In this document: positions 16,339 to 25,888 of the stretch, one piece after another
Position numbering within the stretch: position 1 is the stretch's first letter
How the letters are laid out: each line of letters starts with the position of its first letter
DNA from: Geminocystis sp. NIES-3708
GTDB lineage: Bacteria; Cyanobacteriota; Cyanobacteriia; Cyanobacteriales; Cyanobacteriaceae
Length of the DNA: 64,000 bases
NCBI RefSeq assembly: GCF_001548095.1
Contig: NZ_AP014815.1
Span: 1,487,656 to 1,551,655 of the forward strand
Direction of reading: 5' to 3'
Translations under genes and position numbers: made by a program
The notes under the pieces: generated by a model
Databases searched by the model: none
Seen by the model: the letters and a program-made list of their open reading frames with translations, nothing else
Told to the model about the DNA's origin: nothing

Positions 16339-16578
16339 TCACCACTTTTTATATTGCGTTAGTTAACTTTTAGAACGACTTAATTCTCATTCTACCACAG
16401 TAAGACTTTTTACGACGAGGTTTTTAACTAATGATTTTTGACAAAAAAGAAAAAAATAGGGAAGATTGGTTTTAAATTAATCTTTAATATGCAACTATCT
16501 ACCATCATAATTGATAAATTTAGATAGTTATAATTATTGATCATTAAAAACCTTTTTATTCACCTATATAAAAATCAA

Positions 16579-16890
16579 TTAGCTTATCGCTTCTGCCGTT
16601 TTAGGGGTAAATTTTGCTCTATTTTTTACTTTATTGGTTTCTACTTCCTCTAAAGGAACAAATTCAATATGATTTAATAAAGTAGTAACAAAAGCAAAAA
16701 GTAAAAAGGGTAAAGATAAAACTAATACAATACCTACTGTTGCAAAAGCATAAATTTGACGAGTACTACTCCACAAAGCTAAAGTACTTGCAAGACTAAT
16801 AAAAATAACGCCTAACCAAACGATAATTTGACCATAAATATCACCAAATGAGAGGGTACAAATCATCCGATATTTTTTTTCACTATCCAT
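16579..16890 (-). CDS. Small two-span membrane protein, unknown function
   Basis: This 103-residue protein has two hydrophobic segments at about residues 21-42 (IIVWLGVIFISLASTLALW) and 48-72 (IYAFATVGIVLVLSLPFLLFAF), a short N-terminus and a charged C-terminal tail ending AKFTPKTAEAIS. It resembles small conserved cyanobacterial membrane proteins, but I cannot name the family. It is divergent from the vWA gene, with about 160 bp between them. Confidence 0.65.
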   Translation of the reverse strand: MDSEKKYRMICTLSFGDIYGQIIVWLGVIFISLASTLALWSSTRQIYAFATVGIVLVLSLPFLLFAFVTTLLNHIEFVPLEEVETNKVKNRAKFTPKTAEAIS

Positions 16891-17054
16891 AATTTTTAAA
16901 ACAATATTATTGTTATATTTAGGTTAAAGCTATAAATTCAGTTTTAGCTTAAATTTAAAGATTTTTAAAAGATTCGCAAGAATAATTTACAATTTTTATT
17001 TCTATATTTTTAGTTATCATTCATGGTAGAGATAAACACTAAAAATTATTGACT

Positions 17055-17672
17055 ATGAATACTGAATCTATTGTTACCAATCGTGACTATACTCTTATTA
17101 TTGATAAAAGTGGTAGTTTAACCACCGATGATGGTACAGGAAAAACTCGTTGGGAAATTGCCCAAGAATCAACTTTTTCCCTTGCTCAAAAATGTGATGA
17201 TATTGACCCTGATGGTATTACTGTTTATTTATATTCAGGACGTTTTAGAAGATATGATAATGTTACTGCTGACAAAATTAGGGAAATTTATCGTCAAAAT
17301 GAGCCGATGGGGAAATCTGATTTAAAAAGTGTTTTACAAGATGCTTTAAATAATTATTTTCAACGAAAAGCCTCAGGCACAGCTAAAGTTAATGGTGAAA
17401 CTATGTTAATTATTACTGATGGTGTTCCCGATGAGCCAAAAGAAATTATTCGTTTAATTATCGAAGCTACCCATAAAATTGATCGAGATGAAGAATTAGG
17501 AATCTCTTTTATTCAAATTGGCAAAGATAAAAAAGCAACGGAATACTTTAAAGCCCTTGATGATTTATTGCAAGATGCTGGTGCTAAATATGACATTGTC
17601 GATACCATCACCATTGATGATATGGAAGACATGAATTTGACTCAAGTTTTGTTAAATGCAGTTATCGATTAA
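17055..17672 (+). CDS. von Willebrand factor A domain protein
   Basis: This is about 205 residues, a single vWA domain with a complete metal-ion-dependent adhesion site: D-K-S-G-S in LIIDKSGSLT, Thr/Ser in GKSDLKSVL and Asp in ITDGVPDEP. ATG 17055 is preferred over in-frame TTG 17049. There is no signal peptide, so it is cytosolic and resembles TerY-like metal-dependent scaffold proteins. It is 80 bp upstream of ndhI in the place where ndhA stands in many cyanobacteria. No functional tie to NDH-1 is apparent. Confidence 0.8.
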   Translation: MNTESIVTNRDYTLIIDKSGSLTTDDGTGKTRWEIAQESTFSLAQKCDDIDPDGITVYLYSGRFRRYDNVTADKIREIYRQNEPMGKSDLKSVLQDALNNYFQRKASGTAKVNGETMLIITDGVPDEPKEIIRLIIEATHKIDRDEELGISFIQIGKDKKATEYFKALDDLLQDAGAKYDIVDTITIDDMEDMNLTQVLLNAVID

Positions 17673-17751
17673 TAATTAGTAATTAACAATTAGCAATTAT
17701 ATATATCAAGTTCGTGTAAAATGAATTGCATTGGCACTTATTGAACAGATT

Positions 17752-18327
17752 ATGTTTAAATTTCTCAAACAAGTAACCGATTACGCCAAAGGAAGCGTAG
17801 AAGCTGCAAAGTATATTGGACAAGGATTTGCTGTTACATTTGATCACATGAAGCGTCGTCCAGTAACGGTACAATACCCTTATGAAAAACTGATACCCTC
17901 TGAAAGATTTAGGGGGAGAATTCATTTTGAATTTGATAAATGTATCGCCTGTGAAGTTTGTGTTCGTGTTTGCCCGATTAATCTTCCCGTTGTGGATTGG
18001 GAATTTAACAAATCCGTCAAAAAGAAAGAATTAAAACACTATAGTATTGACTTTGGCGTGTGTATCTTCTGTGGTAATTGTGTAGAATATTGCCCCACCA
18101 ATTGTTTATCTATGACGGAAGAATACGAATTAGCGACTTATGATCGTCATGAATTAAATTATGATAACGTCGCTTTAGGGCGTTTACCTACAAAAGTAAC
18201 AGAAGATTCAATGGTAACACCTCTCAAAGAATTAGGTTATTTACCAAAAGGCGTTATCGAGCCCCATGATTTACCTGAAGGTAGTCAACGTGCTGGGCAA
18301 AATCCTCAAGATATAATCAAAAATTAA
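17752..18327 (+). CDS. ndhI: NAD(P)H-quinone oxidoreductase subunit I
   Basis: NdhI is the ferredoxin-like subunit of NDH-1, the thylakoid complex for respiration, cyclic electron flow and CO2 uptake. Two 4Fe-4S motifs, [12 protein letters not shown] and [12 protein letters not shown], are intact. The start is ATG 17752 ([15 protein letters not shown]); the frame is open upstream to TTG 17731. At 191 residues it is normal in length. It begins an ndhI-ndhG-ndhE cluster with gaps of 50-70 bp. ndhA, usually the first gene of this operon, is absent upstream. Confidence 0.97.
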   Translation: MFKFLKQVTDYAKGSVEAAKYIGQGFAVTFDHMKRRPVTVQYPYEKLIPSERFRGRIHFEFDKCIACEVCVRVCPINLPVVDWEFNKSVKKKELKHYSIDFGVCIFCGNCVEYCPTNCLSMTEEYELATYDRHELNYDNVALGRLPTKVTEDSMVTPLKELGYLPKGVIEPHDLPEGSQRAGQNPQDIIKN

Positions 18328-18380
18328 TAGTTGTATAGTTGATAGTTGTTACAAATATTTTTAAAAAGGTATATTAAATC

Positions 18381-18992
18381 GTGGAAATATCACAAGGTGT
18401 TCAATTTGTAGCGTTTGGAATCCTTTCTGTCATGATGATTGGAGCGGCTTTAGGGGTAGTTTTATTAGATAATATTGTTTACTCCGCTTTTCTTTTGGGA
18501 GGAGTATTTATAAGTATATCGGGTTTATATCTATTACTTAATGCCGATTTTGTTGCCGCCGCACAAATTTTAGTTTATGTTGGTGCAGTCAATGTGCTAA
18601 TTCTGTTTGCAATTATGTTGGTGAATAAAACCGAAAATTTTCAACAAGTAAAAGGTAGATGGATTCGTAAAATTGCCACTGGTTTAGTTTGTCTTGGCTT
18701 ATTTGCTTTATTAAGTACAATGGTTTTAGTTACTCCTTGGCAATTATCCACAATTTCTCCGTCTGTCATTGAAAACACAATTGTGATGATTGGCAAACAT
18801 TTCTTTAGTGATTATCTTTTACCTTTTGAAATTGCTTCTGTTTTACTTTTGATGGCAATGGTAGGAGCAATTATTTTAGCCCGTAGAGATTTAATTCCTA
18901 CAGCTCAAAAAACAAGAGAAATATATACTACTTCTTTGACGTTACCAGAGAAACCTAGAGACTTAATTGAAGCAGGTAGTGATAAGAATTAA
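18381..18992 (+). CDS. ndhG: NAD(P)H-quinone oxidoreductase subunit 6
   Basis: NdhG is a membrane subunit of the NDH-1 proton-pumping arm. It is 203 residues with a GTG start (VEISQGVQFVAFG). Five hydrophobic helices are visible (e.g. VQFVAFGILSVMMIGAALGV, IVYSAFLLGGVFISISGLYL, IASVLLLMAMVGAIILARRD). The conserved loop AQILVYVGAVNVLILFAIML holds the helix-3 pi-bulge region. It lies 53 bp after ndhI and before ndhE, as in other cyanobacteria. Confidence 0.96.
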   Translation: MEISQGVQFVAFGILSVMMIGAALGVVLLDNIVYSAFLLGGVFISISGLYLLLNADFVAAAQILVYVGAVNVLILFAIMLVNKTENFQQVKGRWIRKIATGLVCLGLFALLSTMVLVTPWQLSTISPSVIENTIVMIGKHFFSDYLLPFEIASVLLLMAMVGAIILARRDLIPTAQKTREIYTTSLTLPEKPRDLIEAGSDKN

Positions 18993-19063
18993 TAATTAAT
19001 AATTAACAATTAATAATAAGTAATTAGAGGGTAAATAAATCTTAGAAATAAAGATCTTAAATT

Positions 19064-19375
19064 ATGGAAATACAACTACAATATTTTTTGATTTTGGCAG
19101 CCGCCTTATTTTGTATCGGTATTTATGGTTTAGTTACCAGTCGTAATGCCGTAAGAGTTTTAATGTCCATTGAATTGTTACTCAATGCTGTTAATCTTAA
19201 TTTAATAGGATTTTCCAATTATTTAGATCCTAGTGAAATTAAAGGACAAGTTTTTGCAATATTTGTAATTACTATCGCAGCAGCAGAAGCCGCAGTTGGT
19301 TTAGCTATTATTTTAGCTATTTATCGTAACCGTGACACCATTGATATGGAACGTTTTAACCTTTTAAAATGGTAA
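19064..19375 (+). CDS. ndhE: NAD(P)H-quinone oxidoreductase subunit 4L
   Basis: NdhE (NuoK family) is a small three-helix subunit of the NDH-1 proton channel. At 103 residues it is standard length. It carries the conserved acidic residues Glu in [15 protein letters not shown] and Glu in [18 protein letters not shown]. It is the last gene of the ndhI-G-E group. Short AT-rich heptamer repeats fill the spacers on both sides. Confidence 0.97.
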   Translation: MEIQLQYFLILAAALFCIGIYGLVTSRNAVRVLMSIELLLNAVNLNLIGFSNYLDPSEIKGQVFAIFVITIAAAEAAVGLAIILAIYRNRDTIDMERFNLLKW

Positions 19376-19439
19376 GTTAATAATTAATGATTAACAATTA
19401 ACAATTAAAGAAGAAACAAGCATTCATAAGTGATTATCA

Positions 19440-20045
19440 ATGAAAATTTTTCAAACTATTAAGAACTTTGTTAAGAGTAGTAATTATTTTTTCTTCTTTG
19501 CTGTTTTTATATGTTTTTCTGATTTATTTTTATTAGTAAATAATCAACATAAAGCATTCTCAAAATCACTATTAACACAAGTTTTAGCAACGGATATTAA
19601 TTTTTTTCGAGCTTCTCCTCGTTTAATTAGAAGTCATCCTACCTATACTTTTCCCGATGTTATCTCTACATATATTTTTGATATTGAAATTCCTGAAAAT
19701 GCTGATAATAACTTAAAAAAAATAGTCATTAATCAGCAACAAAATACAGAAACTATTACTTTTTTTCCTGATAAAACTAAGGCTTTTATTTTGAATAAAT
19801 ATCAAAAACCTCTTGATCTTAATAGTACTTTAAATGTTAGTGATAACCAAAATGAGATCATTATCAATTTATTACAACCAGCAACTCCTGGTGACAAAAT
19901 TAGATTAACTATTAAAGCCAGAAATCCTCTTTATGGTGGAATATATCAATTTGGTATAACTGTTTATCCTGAAGGGAATAATCCTCAGAGTTTATATTTA
20001 GGTATTGCTAGATTTCATTTTGATATGCGTGGAGGAAGACTTTAA
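19440..20045 (+). CDS. DUF2808-family secreted protein
   Basis: This is a 201-residue member of DUF2808, a family mostly found in cyanobacteria. A long N-terminal hydrophobic segment (about residues 15-34, YFFFFAVFICFSDLFLLV) is a signal peptide or anchor. The mature part has the family pattern: a beta-rich domain with VIPENA-like FDIEIPENAD, then PATPGDKIRLTIKARNP, LYGGIYQFGITVYPEG and a terminal LGIARFHFD. It is probably periplasmic or lumenal, function unknown. It is 22 bp from dndD on the same strand, so the two may be co-transcribed without a known link. Confidence 0.85.
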   Translation: MKIFQTIKNFVKSSNYFFFFAVFICFSDLFLLVNNQHKAFSKSLLTQVLATDINFFRASPRLIRSHPTYTFPDVISTYIFDIEIPENADNNLKKIVINQQQNTETITFFPDKTKAFILNKYQKPLDLNSTLNVSDNQNEIIINLLQPATPGDKIRLTIKARNPLYGGIYQFGITVYPEGNNPQSLYLGIARFHFDMRGGRL

Positions 20046-20067
20046 ACAGTTTAAATTATAATATTAG

Positions 20068-22050
20068 ATGATGATTTTTAAAGAATTAGTATTAGAAAAT
20101 TTTGGTCCTTATAGGGGAAAAAATATTATTAATTTAATTCCTGAAAAAGGATTAGATAATACTCCAATTATTTTATTAGGAGGAATGAATGGTGGTGGAA
20201 AAACTACCCTAATGGATAGTATTAGATTAGCACTTTATGGAAGAAGATCTCAGTGTTCTAATAGAGAAAACTTAAGTTATAATGACTATTTAATTCAGTG
20301 TGTTAATAATCAAATTTCTTTGGGAGAAAAAACTAGAATAGAGTTAACTTTTGAACATATAATTAATGAGCAATGGATAGAATTAAAAATTGTTCGTTAT
20401 TGGGATAAAAATACTAAAGATGGGAAAGATAATTTAGGTGTTATTGAAGGAGAATTCCCCGAGCTAAACTTAACAGAAAATTGGGATGAATATGTCGAAA
20501 ATTTTTTGCCTTTAGGTATTTCTAATTTATTTTTATTTGATGGTGAACAAGTTAAAGAATTAGCCGAACAAGATTTACCAACTAATGCCGTTAAAGAAGC
20601 GATGAAATCTTTATTAGGGTTGGAGTTGGCTGATAAATTAGTCTCAGATTTAGATGTTTTAATTAATAGAAAAGATAAAATATTAGATCAAGAAATTGCT
20701 GGTCAAAAATTCTCTGATGTTGAACAAGAATTACTTATATTGGAAGAACAAAAAAAAGATTTATTAGAAGAATTAAATTTTGAAGAAAAACAACTAAAAA
20801 TAGTTAATCAAAAATATCGTCACGCTTCTGATAATCTTAAAGATGAAGGGGGAAAAATTGCAGTACAGAAACATCAATTACGTGATAGGCAAAAGTCTTT
20901 AGAAAATCAAATAGAAATTATTTATTCAGAATTAATATACATAGCTAGTCAAAATTTTCCTTTAATTTTGATTACTGATTTATTAAATAATCTCAAAATA
21001 AAACTTGAAGAAGAATCCATGTTATTAAAAATAAAAAATTCTCAAGATTTATGGAAAGAAAAAGATTATAAATTATTATCTTTTCTTGATAATTTAGATA
21101 TTGATCCAAATAAATATAGTAAAATACAAGATTTTTTACAATCAGAAAATTTATTATTAGAGCAGCAGTTAAATTCTCATCAAATTTATTTAGAAGCTGA
21201 TGATATTACATTACCTAAACTTGATAATATTTTACGAAATTTATTACCAAATCAACAAAATCAAGTACAAGAAAAATTAATTAAATTAACACAATTACAA
21301 AAAGAATTAATAGGGGTAGAAGAAACGATTCTTCGTGTAGATTCTCCTCAAGCATATCAAAAATTAGAAGAAGAATATAAAAATCAAGAAAAGGCTTTAA
21401 TTAAGATTAAAACTAAATGTGAAACTATTAAACAAACTTTAAATGCCATTGAAAAAAAAATAATAGAAATCACAAAAAAACTCAGTCATTATGGTAATAA
21501 TAATTTACAAAATTTACAAGTACAGCATATTATTGAAATGATGCCAAAAGTTAAACATACTTTAAGTTTATTTAAACAAAAATTAACTTTAAGGAAGTTA
21601 AATAAATTAGAATTAGAAGTCACAAATTGTTTTCGTTATCTACTTCATAAATCTAATTTTGTAGCCAAAGTGGTAATTGATGCGGATACTTTTGCTTTAA
21701 ATTTATATGATTATCATAGTTTAGTTATTCCAAAAAATCGTTTATCGGCGGGAGAAAAACAATTATTAGCGATTGCTTTATTGTGGGGATTAGCAAGAGT
21801 TTCTGGAAGAAATTTACCTATTGCTATTGATACTCCTTTAGGACGACTTGATTCTTCTCACCGTTATAATTTAATTGAGCGTTATTTTCCTACGGCTTCT
21901 CATCAGGTGATTTTGCTTTCTACTGATACAGAAATCGCTGAATCGGAGGTTAATTTTTTACGAGAAAAACAAGTGATCGCCAGAGAGTATCTTTTAGATT
22001 ATGATAGTAAAACTAATCAAACTACCGTTAAATCTGGTTATTTTTTCTGA
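20068..22050 (+). CDS. dndD: DndD-like SMC/Rad50-type ATPase, orphan
   Basis: This 660-residue ABC-type ATPase has an SMC/Rad50 layout. The N-terminal Walker A is LLGGMNGGGKTTLMDSI (about residue 36), following KELVLENFGPYRGK, a hallmark opening of DndD. A long coiled-coil middle (about 210-520) follows. The C-terminus has ABC signature LSAGEKQLLAIALLWGL and Walker B LPIAIDTPLGRLDS. DndD takes part in DNA phosphorothioation with DndB, DndC and DndE, none of which lie within the window. The start is ATG 20068 or 20071. It may work in trans with dnd genes elsewhere, or be a diverged relative of other function. Confidence 0.82.
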   Translation: MMIFKELVLENFGPYRGKNIINLIPEKGLDNTPIILLGGMNGGGKTTLMDSIRLALYGRRSQCSNRENLSYNDYLIQCVNNQISLGEKTRIELTFEHIINEQWIELKIVRYWDKNTKDGKDNLGVIEGEFPELNLTENWDEYVENFLPLGISNLFLFDGEQVKELAEQDLPTNAVKEAMKSLLGLELADKLVSDLDVLINRKDKILDQEIAGQKFSDVEQELLILEEQKKDLLEELNFEEKQLKIVNQKYRHASDNLKDEGGKIAVQKHQLRDRQKSLENQIEIIYSELIYIASQNFPLILITDLLNNLKIKLEEESMLLKIKNSQDLWKEKDYKLLSFLDNLDIDPNKYSKIQDFLQSENLLLEQQLNSHQIYLEADDITLPKLDNILRNLLPNQQNQVQEKLIKLTQLQKELIGVEETILRVDSPQAYQKLEEEYKNQEKALIKIKTKCETIKQTLNAIEKKIIEITKKLSHYGNNNLQNLQVQHIIEMMPKVKHTLSLFKQKLTLRKLNKLELEVTNCFRYLLHKSNFVAKVVIDADTFALNLYDYHSLVIPKNRLSAGEKQLLAIALLWGLARVSGRNLPIAIDTPLGRLDSSHRYNLIERYFPTASHQVILLSTDTEIAESEVNFLREKQVIAREYLLDYDSKTNQTTVKSGYFF

Positions 22051-22208
22051 TAGACATCTCATCGATAGAAAAATTAAAATAAGTAGGTTAGTAAAATTAA
22101 TTGCACATTTTATTTCTCTCAAAGCTATTATAACAATGAGTTTAAATCTATTGATAATATACAATTAATTTTGTATGAATACTTAGATTCTTTTTCAGGA
22201 AACTCTAA
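22051..22208 (+). other. Short spacer with a possible coding relic
   Basis: Between dndD and the converging STAS gene, the plus strand at about 22127-22211 is open in one frame, reading YYNNEFKSIDNIQLILYEYL, then DSFSGNSN and a stop. It has no start codon. It vaguely recalls transposase C-termini, but the match is weak. No terminator with a T run was found. Confidence 0.25.
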
Positions 22209-22586
22209 TTAATTATTTTGATTTTGCATTTTCATTAAATAAGCATCAAGTTCTTCTATATTTTGAAAAACATCAGAAATTGGCACAGCTTTAACAATGT
22301 TAAAAACTTTCTTAACTTGAGGACTAAGATTGACAAAACATACTTGTCCTTGCCTAGATTTCATCGTTTTTCTAGCCTTCGCCAAAATTCGTAATCCAGC
22401 ACTAGAAACAAAATTAAGACTCTCAAAATCTAGGACAAGATTTTTGATATTATGATCAAGTTTAATAATAAATTGGTCTAAATCAGGTGCAGTAATCGCA
22501 TCTAATTGCCCATTAAGAATAAGGTGCATAGTATTTAATTGGGTGATTTTTGTGTGAATTTTTAGTGTCATCAGTTTTATTATCAA
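22209..22586 (-). CDS. STAS-domain anti-sigma factor antagonist
   Basis: This 125-residue single STAS domain is of the SpoIIAA/RsbV type. The phosphorylatable Ser lies in FESLNFVSSAGLRILAKA, the expected loop D-x-x-x-x-x-S-S-A-G. A start at M6 (MTLKIHTKITQ) is also possible. It lies 143 bp downstream of a SpoIIE-type phosphatase that carries its own RsbW-like kinase domain. The two probably form a partner-switching module: the phosphatase dephosphorylates the STAS Ser and the kinase domain reverses it. The final target in this organism is unknown. Confidence 0.88.
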   Translation of the reverse strand: MIIKLMTLKIHTKITQLNTMHLILNGQLDAITAPDLDQFIIKLDHNIKNLVLDFESLNFVSSAGLRILAKARKTMKSRQGQVCFVNLSPQVKKVFNIVKAVPISDVFQNIEELDAYLMKMQNQNN

Positions 22587-22729
22587 AGATTATTATTTTT
22601 CATTGAATTATTTTCAGTTTCAATTTTTGTTTCTCAATAATAGAGATTTCCCTCAATTTTTGGCTTCATTTTTATCAAAGTCTAACCTGTTGCCTTTTGC
22701 CTAGGCTTTGAAAAAGTCTGATACTTAAT

Positions 22730-25120
22730 TTACATTTTTTTAGTGATAGTTTGGTAAATCGTTAAAATGTTTTTATCATTATGATATGTATAATCAATGT
22801 AATCTACTAACTCTCGTACCAAATAAAAACCAAATCCTCCCAGTTCACGTTCATCATCATCCATCGATAAATCAGGTGTCTCAATCTCTGTTAAAGGGTT
22901 AAAAGGTCGTCCACTATCTTGAAAAGTTATAACTAGAGTCTGATCTCTAATCTGAAATTGTAAATCAATAGAATATCGAGATTCTTTACTATAGCCATAA
23001 TTTATAATATTAACTAAAACTTCCTCCACAATCAGTTGAGTATCTTCAATCGATTCGATCACTAAAGATTCCCTTTGCAAAATTTTGCCTATCTGGGGTT
23101 TGACTCTTTCTAATTCAGTTAATTCATTATTAATAGTAATAGTCCATTCCAAAACATTAATCTCCTGAGAAAAAGGATTTGAAGGTTGATACTGAAGTAC
23201 TAGCAAAGTTAAATCATCTGATTGTGAGGCATCTTGAATAAACTGTTGATGAAAATATTGAATAGTATGTATTATTTTAGTAGGATTGTAGCGTAAATTA
23301 TGGGAAATAGCATCAATTAATCGCTCTTCTGAAAACAGTTCACCTTTTCGATTCATGGCTTCAGTAATACCGTCGGTATAAAGAACAATCAAATCCTTGG
23401 GCTTCAAAAAATATTCTTGTTCAGGAAAAAAGGCTTCTTCCTCTAATCCTAAAGGTGGTCCAGTTTCTAATTCTAAAAAGTGAACATTTCCGTCTCGCAA
23501 CAATAACGGAGCATCATGACCACCACTAGCATAATTTAATATTCCTGTTCGTAAGTCTAGCACTGCACAAAATAAAGTCACAAATAAACACTCGTCATTA
23601 TCGATACAAAGCTCATGATTAACAGTTTGCAAAATTGACTTAGGAGTACTTGTACTTTTAGTTATTGTACGAATCAAACTCACCGTTTTTGCCATTAACA
23701 ACGCCGCTGGTACACCTTTATCCGCAACATCACCAATAATTAAACAAAGGCGATCACTCTGTGTCACTTTGTGATCTCCTCCTAGAGAAAAGAAATCATA
23801 AAGATCACCTCCTACTAGCCTTGCTGGTTGGAAAAGAGCAGAAATCTCATAGTTTTGATTAGAGCCATCAGTAACTTCAATACGGGGTATCATGGAACGT
23901 TGAATTTGAGCCGCAATAGAGAGCTCACTTTCCATTTTTTGCTTCGCAGCAGTGGTTTCTTGTAATTCCTTAATATGAGTTTTCAAAGCATCACGCATAT
24001 GGTGAAAAGCCGCCGTAAGTCGTCCTACTTCATCCCTTGATTTAGTAGTGGGTAATATGGTGTTGAGATTACCTTGAGTAATGTTTTCTGTGCTAACGAT
24101 TAAAGCCCTGAGAGAACGGGTTGTTTGACGAGAAATCACGACTATCGCTAAACAAATGAGTGCCATATCTTTAACCATAGATGCAATTATCGTAAAAAAA
24201 TAGTTTTGGCGAAATGATTTCATTTGTGCCTCAGAGATAGCAAAACCCATAGCCCAAGATGTTCTCGGTAATATGGTAAAAATCAGTGTACCTTGAGAAT
24301 CGGTAAAAATTTGAGAACTTCCATAATTTTTATTTTCTTTTTTGTTAGATTGAAATTCAGGTACAGTAGTATGTTTAGAAAACCAAGACAGGGATTGTAT
24401 AGTTTCGGGAGGGCTTATTAACCATTGCTTTGTTGCTAAATCAATCACAAAAGGTTGCCCAATGGAAAAATGATTGATTTTGTCTTCTAAGTTAAGTTTA
24501 CGAGTTACTAAAGGTTCGAGCCAATCTAAAGTAAGTTCGATGGCAAGTAAGTTTTGAGTTACTTTTTCTTCACCCAGAGAAGTACAATAAATCAGTGATT
24601 TGTTTGAAGGATTGTTTGCAGAAGGATTCGACCAAAAAGGTAGAGATACATTAAAATTATTTTGACAATAATTAAGTAATCTGGTTATATCACTTTCCGT
24701 CATCAACACATTTTCACCCTGAATATTAGTACTTAAACCAAATATTTGGGAAGGTTTAATAGTTTTACTTTCTGTTAATAAACTACCAATGGCAACGGCT
24801 TTGATTAATGATTGTTGTTGTTGTAGTTTTTTAAAAAGAGTTATATTAAATTGATTCTTTTCCTTTGATTGCTCAGGGTAAATAATTAACTCAGTCTTTT
24901 CCTCAATTGATCGCAAAATTCCTTCAACTTCAACAGCTACCGAATCAATGCGAGATTGGGCAACATCAGTCATCCAAGTAACAACACCTAACTCAACAAC
25001 TTGGTGCATATGCCAATAAGACACACTGTAGATAAATAAAGCGGCAATGACACAACCAAAAATGAGCCGATGGGTTATGCTTCTAAATTGAAATTTAGGA
25101 AATATGGACATACTTACCAC
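22730..25120 (-). CDS. Membrane SpoIIE-type phosphatase with HAMP and RsbW-like kinase domain
   Basis: This 796-residue regulator has these parts in order: a transmembrane helix (about 18-36), an extracytoplasmic sensor region (about 40-310, dCache-like), a second helix (about 315-335), HAMP (to about 390, ending in a coiled coil), a PP2C/SpoIIE domain (about 430-640; metal motifs GGDLYDFF, IGDVADKGVPAALLMA, DDLTLLVLQ) and an HATPase_c anti-sigma-type kinase (about 660-796; VEEVLVNIINYGY, FQDSGRPFNP, ELGGFGFYLV). Phosphatase and opposing kinase in one chain, next to a STAS protein, indicate a self-contained partner-switching sensor at the cytoplasmic membrane. Confidence 0.9.
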   Translation of the reverse strand: MVSMSIFPKFQFRSITHRLIFGCVIAALFIYSVSYWHMHQVVELGVVTWMTDVAQSRIDSVAVEVEGILRSIEEKTELIIYPEQSKEKNQFNITLFKKLQQQQSLIKAVAIGSLLTESKTIKPSQIFGLSTNIQGENVLMTESDITRLLNYCQNNFNVSLPFWSNPSANNPSNKSLIYCTSLGEEKVTQNLLAIELTLDWLEPLVTRKLNLEDKINHFSIGQPFVIDLATKQWLISPPETIQSLSWFSKHTTVPEFQSNKKENKNYGSSQIFTDSQGTLIFTILPRTSWAMGFAISEAQMKSFRQNYFFTIIASMVKDMALICLAIVVISRQTTRSLRALIVSTENITQGNLNTILPTTKSRDEVGRLTAAFHHMRDALKTHIKELQETTAAKQKMESELSIAAQIQRSMIPRIEVTDGSNQNYEISALFQPARLVGGDLYDFFSLGGDHKVTQSDRLCLIIGDVADKGVPAALLMAKTVSLIRTITKSTSTPKSILQTVNHELCIDNDECLFVTLFCAVLDLRTGILNYASGGHDAPLLLRDGNVHFLELETGPPLGLEEEAFFPEQEYFLKPKDLIVLYTDGITEAMNRKGELFSEERLIDAISHNLRYNPTKIIHTIQYFHQQFIQDASQSDDLTLLVLQYQPSNPFSQEINVLEWTITINNELTELERVKPQIGKILQRESLVIESIEDTQLIVEEVLVNIINYGYSKESRYSIDLQFQIRDQTLVITFQDSGRPFNPLTEIETPDLSMDDDERELGGFGFYLVRELVDYIDYTYHNDKNILTIYQTITKKM

Positions 25121-25148
25121 TTCTTTTTTTAGTTTATAGGAAATAATT

Positions 25149-25841
25149 TTAGTTAATTTGACGATAAAAACGAGCTAATTTTTCAGGATTGATTTTTAAA
25201 TAATAACCAATAATAATTAATTGATTGATTAATGTTGTTTTGAAAATTCCTAGTTTTTTCCATCGTCTAGCAGATGTGATCACTGAAGAATTTGTTATAT
25301 AAATTTTACCAATTTTTTTGACTGTTCTAATGAATGCAAAGTCTTCCATTATTTCTAGGTCAGAAAAACCATTTATACTATCAAATATTTCTTTTTTGAT
25401 AAATATTCCTTGATCTCCATAAGGTAATGATAAATATTGTGATCGCCAATTAATAAAAGTTTCAAGGACTCTAAAAATAGATTTTTGGCTATCAATTCTT
25501 AACTTAAAAGCACCAGCAATAAAGTTATTCTTTTTTACAGTTTCAATAACAATTTCGTCATAATTATCAGGCAAAATAGTGTCTCCATGAAGGAATAATA
25601 AGATATTTCCTTTAGCTTTTTGTCCACCCAAATTCATTTGATAGCTACGGCGTAAAATAGGCGATAAAATAACATTAAAACCTGCTTTTTTGATTAAATT
25701 AACTGTATTATCATTACTTCCTCCATCTACAAAAATCAATTCGATAGAAGACTTTTTAATAAGATGAGAAAACAATTTTTTGAGATTTTTTTCTTCATTT
25801 ATAACAGGAATAATAACCGTAATTTCACAATTATCAATCAT
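25149..25841 (-). CDS. Family 2 glycosyltransferase (TIGR04283-like)
   Basis: This 230-residue GT-A fold protein starts with ITVIIPVINEEKNLKKL. It then shows FVDGGSNDNTVNLIKKAG, the D-x-D-like site FLHGDTILPDNYD, and GDQGIFIKKEIFD. The C-terminus is EDFAFIRTVKK. Length and motifs fit the TIGR04283 group often found near selenium or radical-SAM genes, though no such gene is adjacent. Donor and acceptor are unknown. It ends 28 bp after the start of the phosphatase gene on the same strand. Confidence 0.82.
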   Translation of the reverse strand: MIDNCEITVIIPVINEEKNLKKLFSHLIKKSSIELIFVDGGSNDNTVNLIKKAGFNVILSPILRRSYQMNLGGQKAKGNILLFLHGDTILPDNYDEIVIETVKKNNFIAGAFKLRIDSQKSIFRVLETFINWRSQYLSLPYGDQGIFIKKEIFDSINGFSDLEIMEDFAFIRTVKKIGKIYITNSSVITSARRWKKLGIFKTTLINQLIIIGYYLKINPEKLARFYRQIN

Positions 25842-25888
25842 ATTTTTTTGTAATAGTTTTATTACTTATTACCCATTGTTTATAATTG

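Noticed and set aside
17683-17925. Minus-strand 80-codon ORF
   Set aside because: It is antisense to the start of ndhI, with no supporting signal.
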